A stretch of 11,678 nt of DNA from Ignavibacteria bacterium (GCA_030835005.1 JAUQWT010000195.1:1-11678), one strand, 5' to 3'; positions 1-7,541 are shown, counted from the stretch's first letter. A program made the numbers and translations. Notes: generated by a model from the sequence alone, not told the origin.

Positions 1-498
1 AAGTACACGATAAATCTCATCAAGAAGTTCCGCAGAAAATGCGCGCCGTTTATAATGCCTTCGTTTAATCCAGGGATCCGGGAAAAAATAGAAAACTTTT
101 TCTACCGACCCGCTAACAATGAACTTAAATCCGTTCACAGCGCTGTACCATAAAACACTTGCATTGGGAATTTTTTCGCCGGTGATAACTTTTTCAATCC
201 ATTCAACCGCACCTTGCCTTACTTCAAACCCAAGAATATTTTTCTTCGGATCGTGAAGCGCTATATTGATCAGAAACCTTCCAAGCCCGCATCCTATATC
301 GATATAAACTGGCTGCTTTCCGTTTTCAAAGATGTCCTTCCAGTCCAGTATTTCAATTGCGGCTGGATAGTTGAATCTGTCACCCCTGTGCTGTTTAAGA
401 GGAAAGTACAGCACGGGCTTCGCATGATGCCTTATCCTCGGCACCGGATATTTAGTGTAATTGATCTTTTTCACTTTTTCAAAATATTCTATGTGCAA
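1..498 (-). CDS. trmB: tRNA (guanine-N7-)-methyltransferase TrmB, 5' part, cut by the window edge
   Basis: This enzyme uses S-adenosylmethionine to methylate N7 of G46 in the variable loop of tRNAs in the cytoplasm. The 166 visible codons hold the Rossmann SAM-binding loop IDIGCGLGRFL (residues 66-76), the acidic strand end in LGFEVR (E92), and the TrmB hallmark FPDPWIKRRHYKRR (139-152), which binds tRNA and the target guanine. The C-terminal part lies beyond position 1. The start is uncertain: no ATG occurs in this frame upstream. I chose the TTG at 498, giving a start of LHIEYFEKVKK; a GTG at residue 9 is an alternative. The ATG at 518 is in another frame and stops after five codons. No Shine-Dalgarno site is visible. 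The gene begins just after the terminator of the upstream ada gene, and no promoter of its own was seen. Family assignment is firm; the start is not. Confidence 0.9.
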   Translation of the reverse strand, partial: MHIEYFEKVKKINYTKYPVPRIRHHAKPVLYFPLKQHRGDRFNYPAAIEILDWKDIFENGKQPVYIDIGCGLGRFLINIALHDPKKNILGFEVRQGAVEWIEKVITGEKIPNASVLWYSAVNGFKFIVSGSVEKVFYFFPDPWIKRRHYKRRAFSAELLDEIYRVL

Positions 499-518
499 AT
501 TTAATGATAGCGGTACAT

Positions 519-541
519 AAAAAAAGGACGCAATAGCGTCC
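519..541 (-). terminator. Intrinsic terminator after ada
   Basis: Read on the minus strand, this is a perfect 6-bp stem GGACGC/GCGTCC with a 4-nt loop, followed by seven T. It lies about 45 nt after the ada stop and just before trmB, so it should separate the two transcripts. Confidence 0.85.
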
Positions 542-585
542 CTAAAACTTGAACCACTCAAAACGCAAAATTCACTTATTTCACT

Positions 586-1641
586 CTAGTGACTTTTTTC
601 CAAATCCAGCAGCCACTGCTTACGCCATAACCCGCCGCCGTAGCCTCCAAGCTGCCCGTTCTTGTTTACAACCCTGTGGCATGGTATGATTATCCCTATT
701 CTGTTCATTCCGTTTGCCGTCCCCACAGCCCGGCTTGCGCCTTTGAGACCTATTTTTTCGGCAAGATCAATGTATGAGATCGTTCTGCCATATGGTATTT
801 TTATAAGGTTATCCCATACTTTCATCTGGAATTCGGTACCCGGATAAACTATCGGTACTTTGAATGTTTTTAGATTACCAGCAAAATATTCATTCAGCTC
901 TGCTTTCAAATGATCGATATGTTTATTCTCGCCCGGAATAATCGCTGCATCAAATCTCTTCCTCAATGTCTTAAGCTGGTATTCCAGCATACGCCTGTCG
1001 CTGAACTCAACAAGGCAAATTCCTTTTGAAGTTGCGCCAAGTATTAACGGGCCAAGCTCACTTTGGTAAAGCGATGTCACTATACACTCATCTGCTTTTG
1101 TCTTTCCGGGCGGCTTGCCGAATACTTTGCCAAATGCATCGCGGAACCCGCTATGCGATTCATACCCGTTACTGAATATCACCTCATCCAATTTATTGCC
1201 CTCTCTTATTTTGGTGAATGCATCCGATAGCCTCCGGCTGCGCTGGTAAGCGTGGAATGTTATTCCGTAATGCTTGATAAAATATCTTCTAGCACGTGCC
1301 GGGTCAATTCCCATTATACGTATTTCCCGGTCACGGATTCGTTTGCCTTCTAAGGTTTCAACTTTTTCCATAAGTTTTTTCACCCATGCGGGAAGCGTAC
1401 CTGAAAGCTCAAGTGGCTTGCACTTTTTACATGGCCTGTAACCGGCAAACAATGCATCGCGCGCAGTGGAGTAAAATACCATGTTCTTTTCCATGGGCAT
1501 TCTGGCCGGGCAGCCGGGACGGCAGAAAATATTAGTACTTTTCACCGCTACATAAAATATGCCTTCATAACTTTTGTCCCTGTTATGAATAGCACGCTTC
1601 ATTTCTGCCGTGGGTGGTAATGTGTTTTGTTTTAATTCCAT
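586..1641 (-). CDS. ada: Ada: bifunctional methylphosphotriester/O6-methylguanine-DNA methyltransferase and transcription activator
   Basis: The protein removes methyl groups from DNA phosphotriesters and from O6-methylguanine by suicide transfer to its own cysteines. In the E. coli family member, N-terminal methylation turns it into an activator of the adaptive response. All three modules are present. The N-terminal Ada zinc domain (about 15-76) has C40, C44, C71 and C74 in FCRPGCPAR and RPCKKC. A central AraC-type helix-turn-helix region spans about 95-185. The C-terminal MGMT domain (about 188-350) has the acceptor site IPCHRVV at C321 and the following GGYGGG segment. The length of 351 residues matches E. 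coli Ada (354), and no key residue is missing. The ATG at 1641 lies only 7 nt after a TAnnTTTG-like element, so the message may be leaderless. Neighbours are not functionally related, and a strong terminator follows, so it looks monocistronic. No clear Ada box was found. Confidence 0.95.
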   Translation of the reverse strand: MELKQNTLPPTAEMKRAIHNRDKSYEGIFYVAVKSTNIFCRPGCPARMPMEKNMVFYSTARDALFAGYRPCKKCKPLELSGTLPAWVKKLMEKVETLEGKRIRDREIRIMGIDPARARRYFIKHYGITFHAYQRSRRLSDAFTKIREGNKLDEVIFSNGYESHSGFRDAFGKVFGKPPGKTKADECIVTSLYQSELGPLILGATSKGICLVEFSDRRMLEYQLKTLRKRFDAAIIPGENKHIDHLKAELNEYFAGNLKTFKVPIVYPGTEFQMKVWDNLIKIPYGRTISYIDLAEKIGLKGASRAVGTANGMNRIGIIIPCHRVVNKNGQLGGYGGGLWRKQWLLDLEKSH

Positions 1642-1648
1642 AATGCAG

Positions 1649-1656
1649 CAAATATA
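1649..1656 (-). promoter_or_regulatory. Candidate ada promoter -7 element
   Basis: On the minus strand this reads TATATTTG, a match to the Bacteroidota -7 consensus TAnnTTTG. It ends 7 nt before the ada ATG, implying a leaderless or nearly leaderless transcript. The expected TTG about 19 nt upstream is not present, so support is moderate. Confidence 0.4.
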
Positions 1657-1716
1657 TAAGCTATTTATCCCCTATTCCACCGAAAATTGAACACTTAATT
1701 AACCCCAATAAATCAA

Positions 1717-1813
1717 GTAGGGAACGCATCTGAGCAATTTTCTAAACTTCCAGCCTTTTTTCAATTGAACAATTGATGTAATGCTAAACTAATCGTTAAG
1801 ATGCGTTCCCTAC
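1717..1813. repeat. MITE-like element with 15-bp terminal inverted repeats
   Basis: The ends are perfect 15-bp inverted repeats: GTAGGGAACGCATCT at 1717-1731 and its complement at 1799-1813. A second palindrome (TCAATTG AA CAATTGA, 1761-1776) sits near the centre. AAATCA occurs on both sides (1710-1715 and 1814-1819, with one extra A on the left), which resembles a 6-bp target-site duplication. There is no coding capacity. This structure fits a non-autonomous miniature element or a large hairpin repeat in the ada upstream region; copy number elsewhere is unknown. Confidence 0.6.
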
Positions 1814-1860
1814 AAATCACCCATTCGCCAATTCAAGAAATCACCATTTCACTATTTGTC

Positions 1861-1882
1861 GTCCTGGGCGTAGTCGAAGGAC
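1861..1882. repeat. REP-like short palindrome
   Basis: This 22-bp imperfect palindrome has arms GTCCT and AGGAC around GGGCGTAGTCGA. It starts 3 nt beyond the stop codon of the YgjP-like gene. From memory, closely similar words (GTCCTTCGACTACGC type) recur as intergenic REP-like hairpins in many bacterial genomes. It could protect the 3' end of the mRNA or act as a weak terminator, but has no T-run. Confidence 0.45.
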
Positions 1883-1885
1883 AAT

Positions 1886-2554
1886 CTATATGTTGCTCAT
1901 TGCTGAGTTCTCCTTCAGCCATTTTTCCCTGATTTTATGATCAGACATAAGTTCGCTCATCCTCGCATAAAATCTCCGGGAGTGGTCCTTTATCTCAAGG
2001 TGAACAAGCTCATGCACAATTACATAATCTATCATTTCAGGCGGCATTATGACAAGCCTCCAAGAAAAATTGATATTCCCTCTGACTGAACATGACCCCC
2101 AGCGTGTCTTTGCGCTGTTTATCTTTACAGAATTGTACTTATATCCAAATGCACGGGCTAACTCTGCTAAACGGTTTGATAAATATTTCTTCGCATATTG
2201 TCTGTAGAACCACTCAATGTAATGCTTTGGCGCCTCAAGGCATTTTTGTGATATTCTTAACTTGCCTTCGGGAATTAATGATATTCTGGCTGTTTTTCCC
2301 GGAACTATCTCCAGCGGATAGGCTTTGCCGGCAAATATGAATTCCTCGTCCTCTGAAAATTGTTTTGGTTTATGCTGAAGACCAAGTGTGCGGAATTTCT
2401 CCTGCTTCTTCTCTATCCACGGTTTTTTATCAGCTATGAAGCGCTCGACGTACTCCATTGAAGCGCCGTAGGGCATTCTTACCGTTAACGTTGCATCGCT
2501 GTTAATTTGCAATGCGATCGTTCGCCGCTTAGAACGTATTATTTCATATTTCAT
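1886..2554 (-). CDS. YgjP/DUF45 family zinc metallopeptidase-like protein
   Basis: This belongs to the YgjP-like (DUF45, M48-related) family of small cytoplasmic metalloproteins. The signature is HELVHLEIKDHSRRF: the HExxH-type site at 181-185 (H181, E182, H185) and a third ligand, H191, as in HELxHxxxxxHxxxF. Before it comes the family segment RWGSCSVRGNINFSWRL (151-167). An N-terminal beta-rich part starts with YEIIRSKRRTIALQI. The length of 222 residues is normal, with no signal peptide or membrane segment. The ATG at 2554 fits the conserved N terminus. The cellular role is not settled: family members are annotated as metal-dependent hydrolases, and the E. coli protein has been linked to UTP pyrophosphatase activity, so I give no symbol. 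It stands alone between two intergenic regions rich in hairpins and repeats, and the neighbours give no clue to its substrate. Confidence 0.88.
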   Translation of the reverse strand: MKYEIIRSKRRTIALQINSDATLTVRMPYGASMEYVERFIADKKPWIEKKQEKFRTLGLQHKPKQFSEDEEFIFAGKAYPLEIVPGKTARISLIPEGKLRISQKCLEAPKHYIEWFYRQYAKKYLSNRLAELARAFGYKYNSVKINSAKTRWGSCSVRGNINFSWRLVIMPPEMIDYVIVHELVHLEIKDHSRRFYARMSELMSDHKIREKWLKENSAMSNI

Positions 2555-2671
2555 AATAAGCCAATATAAGAATCAAAACATAAAAACGCCATAAAAACAC
2601 AAAGGGTTAATTATTAAAAGCCAATGCAGGTCTAAGGTATATTGTATTTGCGTAATTAATGCAAACGAGAT

Positions 2672-2684
2672 CCCGCTCTGCGGG
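2672..2684. repeat. Small GC-rich hairpin
   Basis: CCCGC TCT GCGGG forms a perfect 5-bp stem with a 3-nt loop in an otherwise AT-rich gap. It has no T-run on either side and lies between nrdJ (3' end) and the YgjP-like gene. It may be another REP-like hairpin; its function is unknown. Confidence 0.35.
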
Positions 2685-2704
2685 GCCATTGATTATGGTA
2701 ATCG

Positions 2705-2726
2705 AAAAGGGAGGCTCCCGCCTCCC
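2705..2726 (-). terminator. Intrinsic terminator after nrdJ
   Basis: On the minus strand there is a perfect 7-bp stem GGGAGGC/GCCTCCC with a 4-nt loop, followed by TTTT. It lies 38 nt downstream of the nrdJ stop. The T-run is short but the stem is very stable. Confidence 0.65.
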
Positions 2727-2728
2727 CC

Positions 2729-2759
2729 ATTCGCAATTCGTAATTTCTAATTCTTAATT
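2729..2759. repeat. Degenerate 7-bp tandem repeat (ATTCGTA type)
   Basis: Four successive 7-mers, ATTCGCA, ATTCGTA, ATTTCTA and ATTCTTA, plus a partial ATT, run from the nrdJ terminator to 5 nt short of the nrdJ stop codon. A related 7-bp array lies at 9337-9371, also at the 3' end of a gene. Confidence 0.65.
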
Positions 2760-2764
2760 GCTTT

Positions 2765-5700
2765 TTATGAACATCCGCTCGTATCGCCGCAGGTTGTGCA
2801 TTTTAAGCACGTTCCGTTGCGCACCATGGTCAGGCTTTGGCATGACTGGCAAATATCACCCGTGTAACCTTTAAGTTTCGCCTGATGTATCTTATCTGAT
2901 GATTCGGCCTTGATATTAGAGTTGGTTCCTGATTTCTTCAGGGTAGCGGCTCCCGTTAACTGCACTCCAAGCGGTCCGCCTGATATCGTCTGCTGGGGAC
3001 TGACATTTGCCTCGCCTGTAATACTAACAGAAGTGCGGTTCGGCAGAGGATCGTTTGATTTATTGACCGGCTCGTCAATAATGCGCTCGCTGAATATTTC
3101 CTCATCTTCAAAATCTGCCTCGGTATCAAGCTTGCTTATGGAATCTATCGGGCTAGTGCGCATTTCATGCTCCTGCGAAATATGCGCAAGGTCATTCCTG
3201 CCCAGATAAGTAACTGCAAGCTCGCGGAAGATGTAATCGATGAGTGATGTCGTCATCTTAATGTTGGGATTGCCTATAACTATTCCGTTCGGCTCAAACC
3301 TTGTATAAACAAATGCGTCAACAAACTCTTCAAGCGGAACGCCGTGCTGCAGCCCCAGCGAGACCGAAATAGCAAAGCAGTTCATCAGGCTTCTGAAAGC
3401 CGCGCCTTCGCGGTGCATATCAATAAAGATCTCGCCAAGCTGTCCGTTTTCGTACTCGCCTGTCCTTACATATACATTATGAACGCCAATTTTAGCTTTC
3501 TGCGTATATCCGCGCCTTCTGAAAGGAAGTTTCCGGCGTTTTGCAATGTAACGGTGAATAATGCGCTCTGCAATGCGGATAATATCATTGGGTTTGCTGA
3601 TAACTTCGGTCATTTCCTCGGTTGCGCTTTCGAATGTATCTTCGTCTGTAATAGAATTCAGCGGCTGTGAAAGCTTGCTGCCGTCTCTGTACAGCGCATT
3701 GGCTTTGATGCCCAGCTTCCATGAGAGCATATAAGCATGTTTCATATCCTCTATGGAAGCTTCATTGGGCAGGTTGATGGTTTTGCTGATTGCGCCGCTG
3801 ATAAACGGCTGAGCTGCAGCCATTATCTTAATATGCGCATCAGCCCCGATGAACCGGGTTCCTTTTTTGCCGCACTTTGTAGCGCAGTCAAAAACTGCAT
3901 AATGCTCGTCTTTTAAGTGCGGTGCGCCTTCAACCGTCATAGCGCCGCAAACGTAATCATTTGCTTCGTCGACCTGCTCTTTACTAAAACCAAGCGACCT
4001 AAGTATATTGAAACTATAATCATCAAGCTGTTCATCGGTAAAGCCAAGTGTATCTTTGCAGAACTCGCTTCCCAGATTATACTTATTGAATACAAAACTT
4101 ATATCAAATGCCGATGGCAGCGATTTTTCTATTTGCGTAATTACATCAGCCGTGAATCCTTTTTCCGAAAGCGTTTGCGTGTTAATGCCGGGACAGCCTA
4201 TAAGTGAACCATGCCCCGTGGCGTATTTGATTATATCATGAATTTCCGAAGGAGTATATCCCAGAATCTGCAGTGCATGCGGAACGGATTCGTTAATGAT
4301 CTTAAAATATCCGCCGCCAGCAAGTTTTTTGAACTTAACAAGCGCATAATCAGGCTCAACTCCGGTTGTGTCGCAATCCATTACCAGCCCGATTGTGCCG
4401 GTTGGCGCAATTACAGTGACCTGTGCATTGCGGTATCCGTAACGCGTACCAAGATCAAGCGCCAGGTCAGAATCCTCTCTTGCTGCCAAAAGCAGTTCGT
4501 CGGGGCAGTACTTTTTGTTGATGCCCATAGGCGTTATTGAAAGGCCTTCATACTCTTCATTTGGCACATTATATGCGGCGCGGCGGTGATTCCGTATTAC
4601 ACGCAGCATGTTCTGCTCGTTTTCCTTGAATCTAGGAAATGTGCCAAGCTCTTTTGCCATTTCGGCAGAAGTAGCGTATGACTTCATGTGTAAAATACTT
4701 GTAAGTGCGCCTGTTATTGCCAGCGATTCATTTGAATCATACGGAATCCCCTGAAGCATCAAAAGAGCGCCAAGATTTGCATATCCAAGCCCAAGTGTGC
4801 GGTAATCATACGAAAGCTTTGCTATTTCCTTGCTCGGGAACTGAGCCATTAAGACGCTTATTTCCAGAACAACTGTCCACAATCTTGCTGCATGGCGGTA
4901 TTTTTCGATGTCAAATCTGCCTTTTTCGAAATCGTAAAATTTCACCAAGTTAAGCGATGCAAGATTGCATGCTGTATCATCAAGAAACATATACTCGCTG
5001 CACGGATTGGAAGCTTTTATCTCGCCGCCGGCGGGGCATGTATGCCATTCATTAATAGTTGTGTGGTATTGCATTCCGGGATCTGCGCATGCCCATGCGC
5101 TGTAGGCGATCTGTTCCCAAAGCTCACGTGCTTTCATGACTTTACATGCAACAGGGTCGCGGCCTTCTTTGCGGGCCTTCCCAAGCTCAATTCTCCAATA
5201 CAGATTCCACGGACCGTCACTTTCGACCGCCTTCATGAATTCATTTGTTGCCCGTACGCTGTTATTGCTGTTTTGCCCTGAGACTGTTAAATATGCTTCG
5301 CTGTTCCAGTCAGTATCGTAAGTGGGAATATGTATTTCTTTGGCGCCAAGTTTTGCAAGATGTATTACTCTATCAATATAATTTTCAGGAACAAGCGATT
5401 TCCTGGCATCATTAATTGCTTTTGCAAGATGCTTATTCTGCTTTTTATCGAACGGATTGTTTTCGGGGTGAACTTCCCAGCATGCTTTGATTACATTATT
5501 AAGATGAATATTAAGCAGTTTCGATCCCGTAACAAGATCGGCAACTTTCTGCTCTTCAATAACTTTCCAGTTGATATACTCTTCAATATCTGGATGGTCG
5601 AGATCAAGCGTAACCATTTTTGCAGCACGGCGTGTTGTCCCGCCGGATTTTATTGCACCCGCGCTTCTATCACCGATCTTAAGGAAGCTCATAAGCCCCG

Positions 5701-6454
5701 AAGACTTTCCGCCTCCGCTAAGCGGCTCGCTTGAGCCTCTTATATTAGAAAAGTTTGAACCCGTGCCAGAGCCGTATTTAAACAATCTTGCCTCACGTAC
5801 CCACAGATCCATAATTCCGCCCTCGTTTACAAGGTCATCGGTAACAGACTGGATAAAACATGCATGGGGCTGCGGATGGGTATATGCATCATGTGAAGAA
5901 ACCAGTTCCCCGGAGGTTGCATCTACATAATAGTGCCCTTGGGAAGGTCCTGAAATTCCGTAAGCCCAGTTCAATCCGGTATTGAACCATTGCGGGGAGT
6001 TGGGCGCTGCCATCTGGGCAGCCAGCATATAACAAAGCTCAACATAGAAGCTCAAAGCGTCGTTTTCTGAATCAAAATAGCCATATTTCCAGCCCCAATA
6101 AGTCCAGCAGCCGGCAAGGCGGTTAAAAACCTGGCGAGAATCTCTTTCTCCTATGAACCTTTCTGCATCGGAAATATCGCTCATTGCTTCATCATCCGGA
6201 ACCGATGCCTGAAGCCAAACCGGCACACCTTCTTCGTGAACACGTTTTAATTTTTTGGGCACTCCGGCCTTGCGGAAATATTTCTGAGCTATAATATCTG
6301 TAGCAACCTGTGACCACGACTTTGGAACAATGATATCGATCATCTCAAAAACGATCGAGCCGTCGGGATTCCTGATTACTGATGTGCGTTTTTCAAATTC
6401 AATTTTATCATAGGGATTAACCGTTTCGCCTGCCAGTAGTCTATCTATCTTCAT
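2765..6454 (-). CDS. nrdJ: Adenosylcobalamin-dependent (class II) ribonucleoside-diphosphate reductase
   Basis: NrdJ reduces ribonucleotides to deoxyribonucleotides in the cytoplasm using a thiyl radical generated from adenosylcobalamin, independently of oxygen. The active site is N483-P-C485-S-E487 (thiyl radical C485). The redox pair is C199 (HACFIQS) and C496 (ACNLASLNL); the 11-residue spacing from C485 matches the Thermotoga-type enzyme. A phosphate-binding APTGTIG segment lies at about 683-689. A TSCPD-type domain occupies roughly 975-1085. A low-complexity linker (about 1095-1195) leads to a cysteine-rich tail with C1202, C1205, C1216, C1219, C1222 and C1228, which probably binds zinc or regenerates the active-site disulfide. 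The 1229-residue length is normal for the long NrdJ form; there is no intein and no N-terminal ATP cone. The ATG at 6454 has a sigma70-like promoter about 50 nt upstream and a terminator follows, so it is monocistronic. No cobalamin riboswitch was recognised upstream. Confidence 0.97.
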   Translation of the reverse strand: MKIDRLLAGETVNPYDKIEFEKRTSVIRNPDGSIVFEMIDIIVPKSWSQVATDIIAQKYFRKAGVPKKLKRVHEEGVPVWLQASVPDDEAMSDISDAERFIGERDSRQVFNRLAGCWTYWGWKYGYFDSENDALSFYVELCYMLAAQMAAPNSPQWFNTGLNWAYGISGPSQGHYYVDATSGELVSSHDAYTHPQPHACFIQSVTDDLVNEGGIMDLWVREARLFKYGSGTGSNFSNIRGSSEPLSGGGKSSGLMSFLKIGDRSAGAIKSGGTTRRAAKMVTLDLDHPDIEEYINWKVIEEQKVADLVTGSKLLNIHLNNVIKACWEVHPENNPFDKKQNKHLAKAINDARKSLVPENYIDRVIHLAKLGAKEIHIPTYDTDWNSEAYLTVSGQNSNNSVRATNEFMKAVESDGPWNLYWRIELGKARKEGRDPVACKVMKARELWEQIAYSAWACADPGMQYHTTINEWHTCPAGGEIKASNPCSEYMFLDDTACNLASLNLVKFYDFEKGRFDIEKYRHAARLWTVVLEISVLMAQFPSKEIAKLSYDYRTLGLGYANLGALLMLQGIPYDSNESLAITGALTSILHMKSYATSAEMAKELGTFPRFKENEQNMLRVIRNHRRAAYNVPNEEYEGLSITPMGINKKYCPDELLLAAREDSDLALDLGTRYGYRNAQVTVIAPTGTIGLVMDCDTTGVEPDYALVKFKKLAGGGYFKIINESVPHALQILGYTPSEIHDIIKYATGHGSLIGCPGINTQTLSEKGFTADVITQIEKSLPSAFDISFVFNKYNLGSEFCKDTLGFTDEQLDDYSFNILRSLGFSKEQVDEANDYVCGAMTVEGAPHLKDEHYAVFDCATKCGKKGTRFIGADAHIKIMAAAQPFISGAISKTINLPNEASIEDMKHAYMLSWKLGIKANALYRDGSKLSQPLNSITDEDTFESATEEMTEVISKPNDIIRIAERIIHRYIAKRRKLPFRRRGYTQKAKIGVHNVYVRTGEYENGQLGEIFIDMHREGAAFRSLMNCFAISVSLGLQHGVPLEEFVDAFVYTRFEPNGIVIGNPNIKMTTSLIDYIFRELAVTYLGRNDLAHISQEHEMRTSPIDSISKLDTEADFEDEEIFSERIIDEPVNKSNDPLPNRTSVSITGEANVSPQQTISGGPLGVQLTGAATLKKSGTNSNIKAESSDKIHQAKLKGYTGDICQSCQSLTMVRNGTCLKCTTCGDTSGCS

Positions 6455-6503
6455 GCGGTAAGTGAATTAAAAATTTTCAAAAAAAACTTCTTATTGTATC
6501 TTA

Positions 6504-6532
6504 ATAAAACTTTAACTTTGCCGTAACGTCAA
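6504..6532 (-). promoter_or_regulatory. Likely nrdJ promoter
   Basis: Minus-strand TTGACG (6532-6527), a 17-bp spacer, then TTTTAT (6509-6504). The predicted start of transcription is near 6497, leaving about 43 nt of leader before the nrdJ ATG. The -35 box is strong and the -10 box mediocre. No NrdR-box pair was seen. Confidence 0.45.
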
Positions 6533-6714
6533 AACTGTATCTTTAAATCTTCTGTACTATTTAGTCTTAAGGGGAGGCTTTAATCTGCTGTTTGTGCAAC
6601 TTTCAAAAGCTTGTAGGAATAGTTTTAATAGCAGCTTCTGTTGTTGGATTCAAAATTAACTGAACAAAACTATAAATGCAAATTACATCGCAGGAAACTT
6701 TTTTCACAAAACAC

Positions 6715-6743
6715 TTGACAAACTGTAAAGCCTTGTCTATGGG
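6715..6743 (+). promoter_or_regulatory. Candidate plus-strand sigma70-like promoter
   Basis: A perfect TTGACA (6715-6720) is followed by a 17-bp spacer and TATGGG (6738-6743). The -10 box matches only partly. It lies 12 nt upstream of the ATG of the small ORF at 6756, which would give a very short leader. Confidence 0.3.
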
Positions 6744-6755
6744 ATATTTTTAGGC

Positions 6756-6917
6756 ATGCGTCTGCTTAGCCCCACTGAAAAAAAAGTTTTTGCGGAACTC
6801 AAAATATGGGATAACCGGGGATTATCTCCAAAATGCAGCGGTGAGGTTATGGGCAAAGCATTGTATGGAAAATGCATACGTTTTTATGTGCTTAATCCTA
6901 TTCAGAAAATGTTTTAG
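6756..6917 (+). CDS. Possible small protein or gene remnant, 53 residues
   Basis: ATG to TAG, encoding MRLLSPTEKKVFAELK... with GLSPKCSGEVMGKAL in the middle and ...NPIQKMF at the end. The composition is that of a soluble, basic protein. The pattern LSPTEKKVF...GLSPK...EVMGK loosely recalls the start of a LuxR/GerE-type helix-turn-helix domain (LxPxExxV...GLSxKEIAExxG), but several core positions differ and I would not name it on that basis. A TTGACA-17-TATGGG site precedes it; ribosome-binding support is weak (TAGG). A second frame stays open from 6896 to a TGA at 7064-7066 (reading SENVLGVIAFLLKKSAGF...), so the ORF may be the 5' part of a frameshifted gene of about 100 residues. It is the only plus-strand candidate gene in the window and could be chance. 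Confidence 0.25.
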   Translation: MRLLSPTEKKVFAELKIWDNRGLSPKCSGEVMGKALYGKCIRFYVLNPIQKMF

Positions 6918-6936
6918 GCGTAATTGCTTTCCTGTT

Positions 6937-6955
6937 AAAAAAATCCGCCGGATTT
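6937..6955 (-). terminator. Weak terminator-like hairpin
   Basis: On the minus strand AAATCC GGC GGATTT is followed by four further T, giving T7 in all. The 6-bp stem is half A-T. No minus-strand gene upstream of it is convincing, so it may be chance. Confidence 0.2.
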
Positions 6956-7511
6956 GCTTCTTCATCTCACACAAAACTGCAGCGCGATATTCAAACTGTT
7001 TTATTATCTTTCTCATTTTATTCGTTATCTCTTGCTTCAAAAAAATTAAAACTCATGTTTAAGTGATTCAATTTCATTTCTCTTTTGTATGATATAAAAA
7101 CTTAACTTAGCCATAAAGAAAGTAATTCCGAATACAACTCTCAATATGATTGTATTACGAATATTAATATCCTTGCTTTTTCTTATAGCTTGTTTAAGTT
7201 TTTAATGATTATAGTATCTCTATTTACTTCATTTGTTAAACTCAGTTCAGGATGAGTTTTGTAGTTTTTTGTATGAAGTACAGGATATTTCTTGAATAAT
7301 CCTTAAAATCTGCACATTTTCACAACATATGACATTCCTCTACCTGGTATCTGCCTGACTTTCCGGGTCATAGCACGCAATAGTAAAGAACCAATTAGTT
7401 TGTGGTAACAGGATATATTCTTTGAATCGAAATTCCTTTTTGAACTTTCTGTTAAAGATGCGCTGAGTTTACAGCGGAAGCGACTAAGGGAAAGCTGCAA
7501 TTCTTATAAAC

Positions 7512-7541
7512 AAAAAAGGCGCTCTAACAAGCGCCCTTTTT
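7512..7541 (-). terminator. Intrinsic terminator of the kamA operon
   Basis: On the minus strand the stem GGCGCT/AGCGCC with a 6-nt loop is followed by TTTTTT. It starts 22 nt after the kamA stop. The A-run on the other flank makes it potentially bidirectional. Confidence 0.9.

Larger units (their letters stand above)
6533..7511. other. AT-rich gap of about 1 kb with no confident gene
   Basis: This stretch between the nrdJ promoter and the terminator of the kamA operon is clearly more AT-rich than the flanking genes. No frame carries a recognisable protein family, and no tRNA, rRNA, tmRNA, RNase P or riboswitch signature was recognised. It contains a plus-strand promoter-like site (6715-6743), a 53-codon ORF (6756-6917), an open stretch in the next frame to a TGA at 7064-7066, and a small hairpin with a T-run on the minus strand (6937-6955). 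From 7067 to 7511 I see nothing convincing. It may be a decayed gene remnant or hold an unrecognised small RNA. Confidence 0.6.

Noticed and set aside
214..504. Plus-strand 96-codon ORF at the left end
   Set aside because: It is the antisense shadow of trmB, whose minus-strand frame carries the SAM-binding loop and the FPDPW motif.
2765..6454. Intein or fusion in the very long NrdJ
   Set aside because: The length is usual for the long class II reductase form, motifs run in the expected order without an insertion, and there are no splice-junction or homing-endonuclease motifs.
6455..7000. Cobalamin riboswitch upstream of the B12-dependent reductase
   Set aside because: I looked for the conserved B12-box-like GCCACTG and associated core on both strands. 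The only hint, GCCCCACTG near 6770 on the plus strand, faces the wrong way and lacks the rest of the core. A covariance-model scan would settle it.
6822..7040. Minus-strand 72-codon ORF (MKQEITNKMRKIIKQF...) and plus-strand 90-codon ORF at 6790-7062 in the same place
   Set aside because: They overlap each other and the 53-codon ORF in different frames, have odd composition and no family resemblance; at most one could be real and neither has a promoter or ribosome binding site as good as the short ORF.
7303..7500. Minus-strand 65-codon ORF (MQLSLSRFRCKLS...)
   Set aside because: Lies in AT-rich gap DNA, has no ribosome binding site or recognisable motif, and no neighbour suggests a function.
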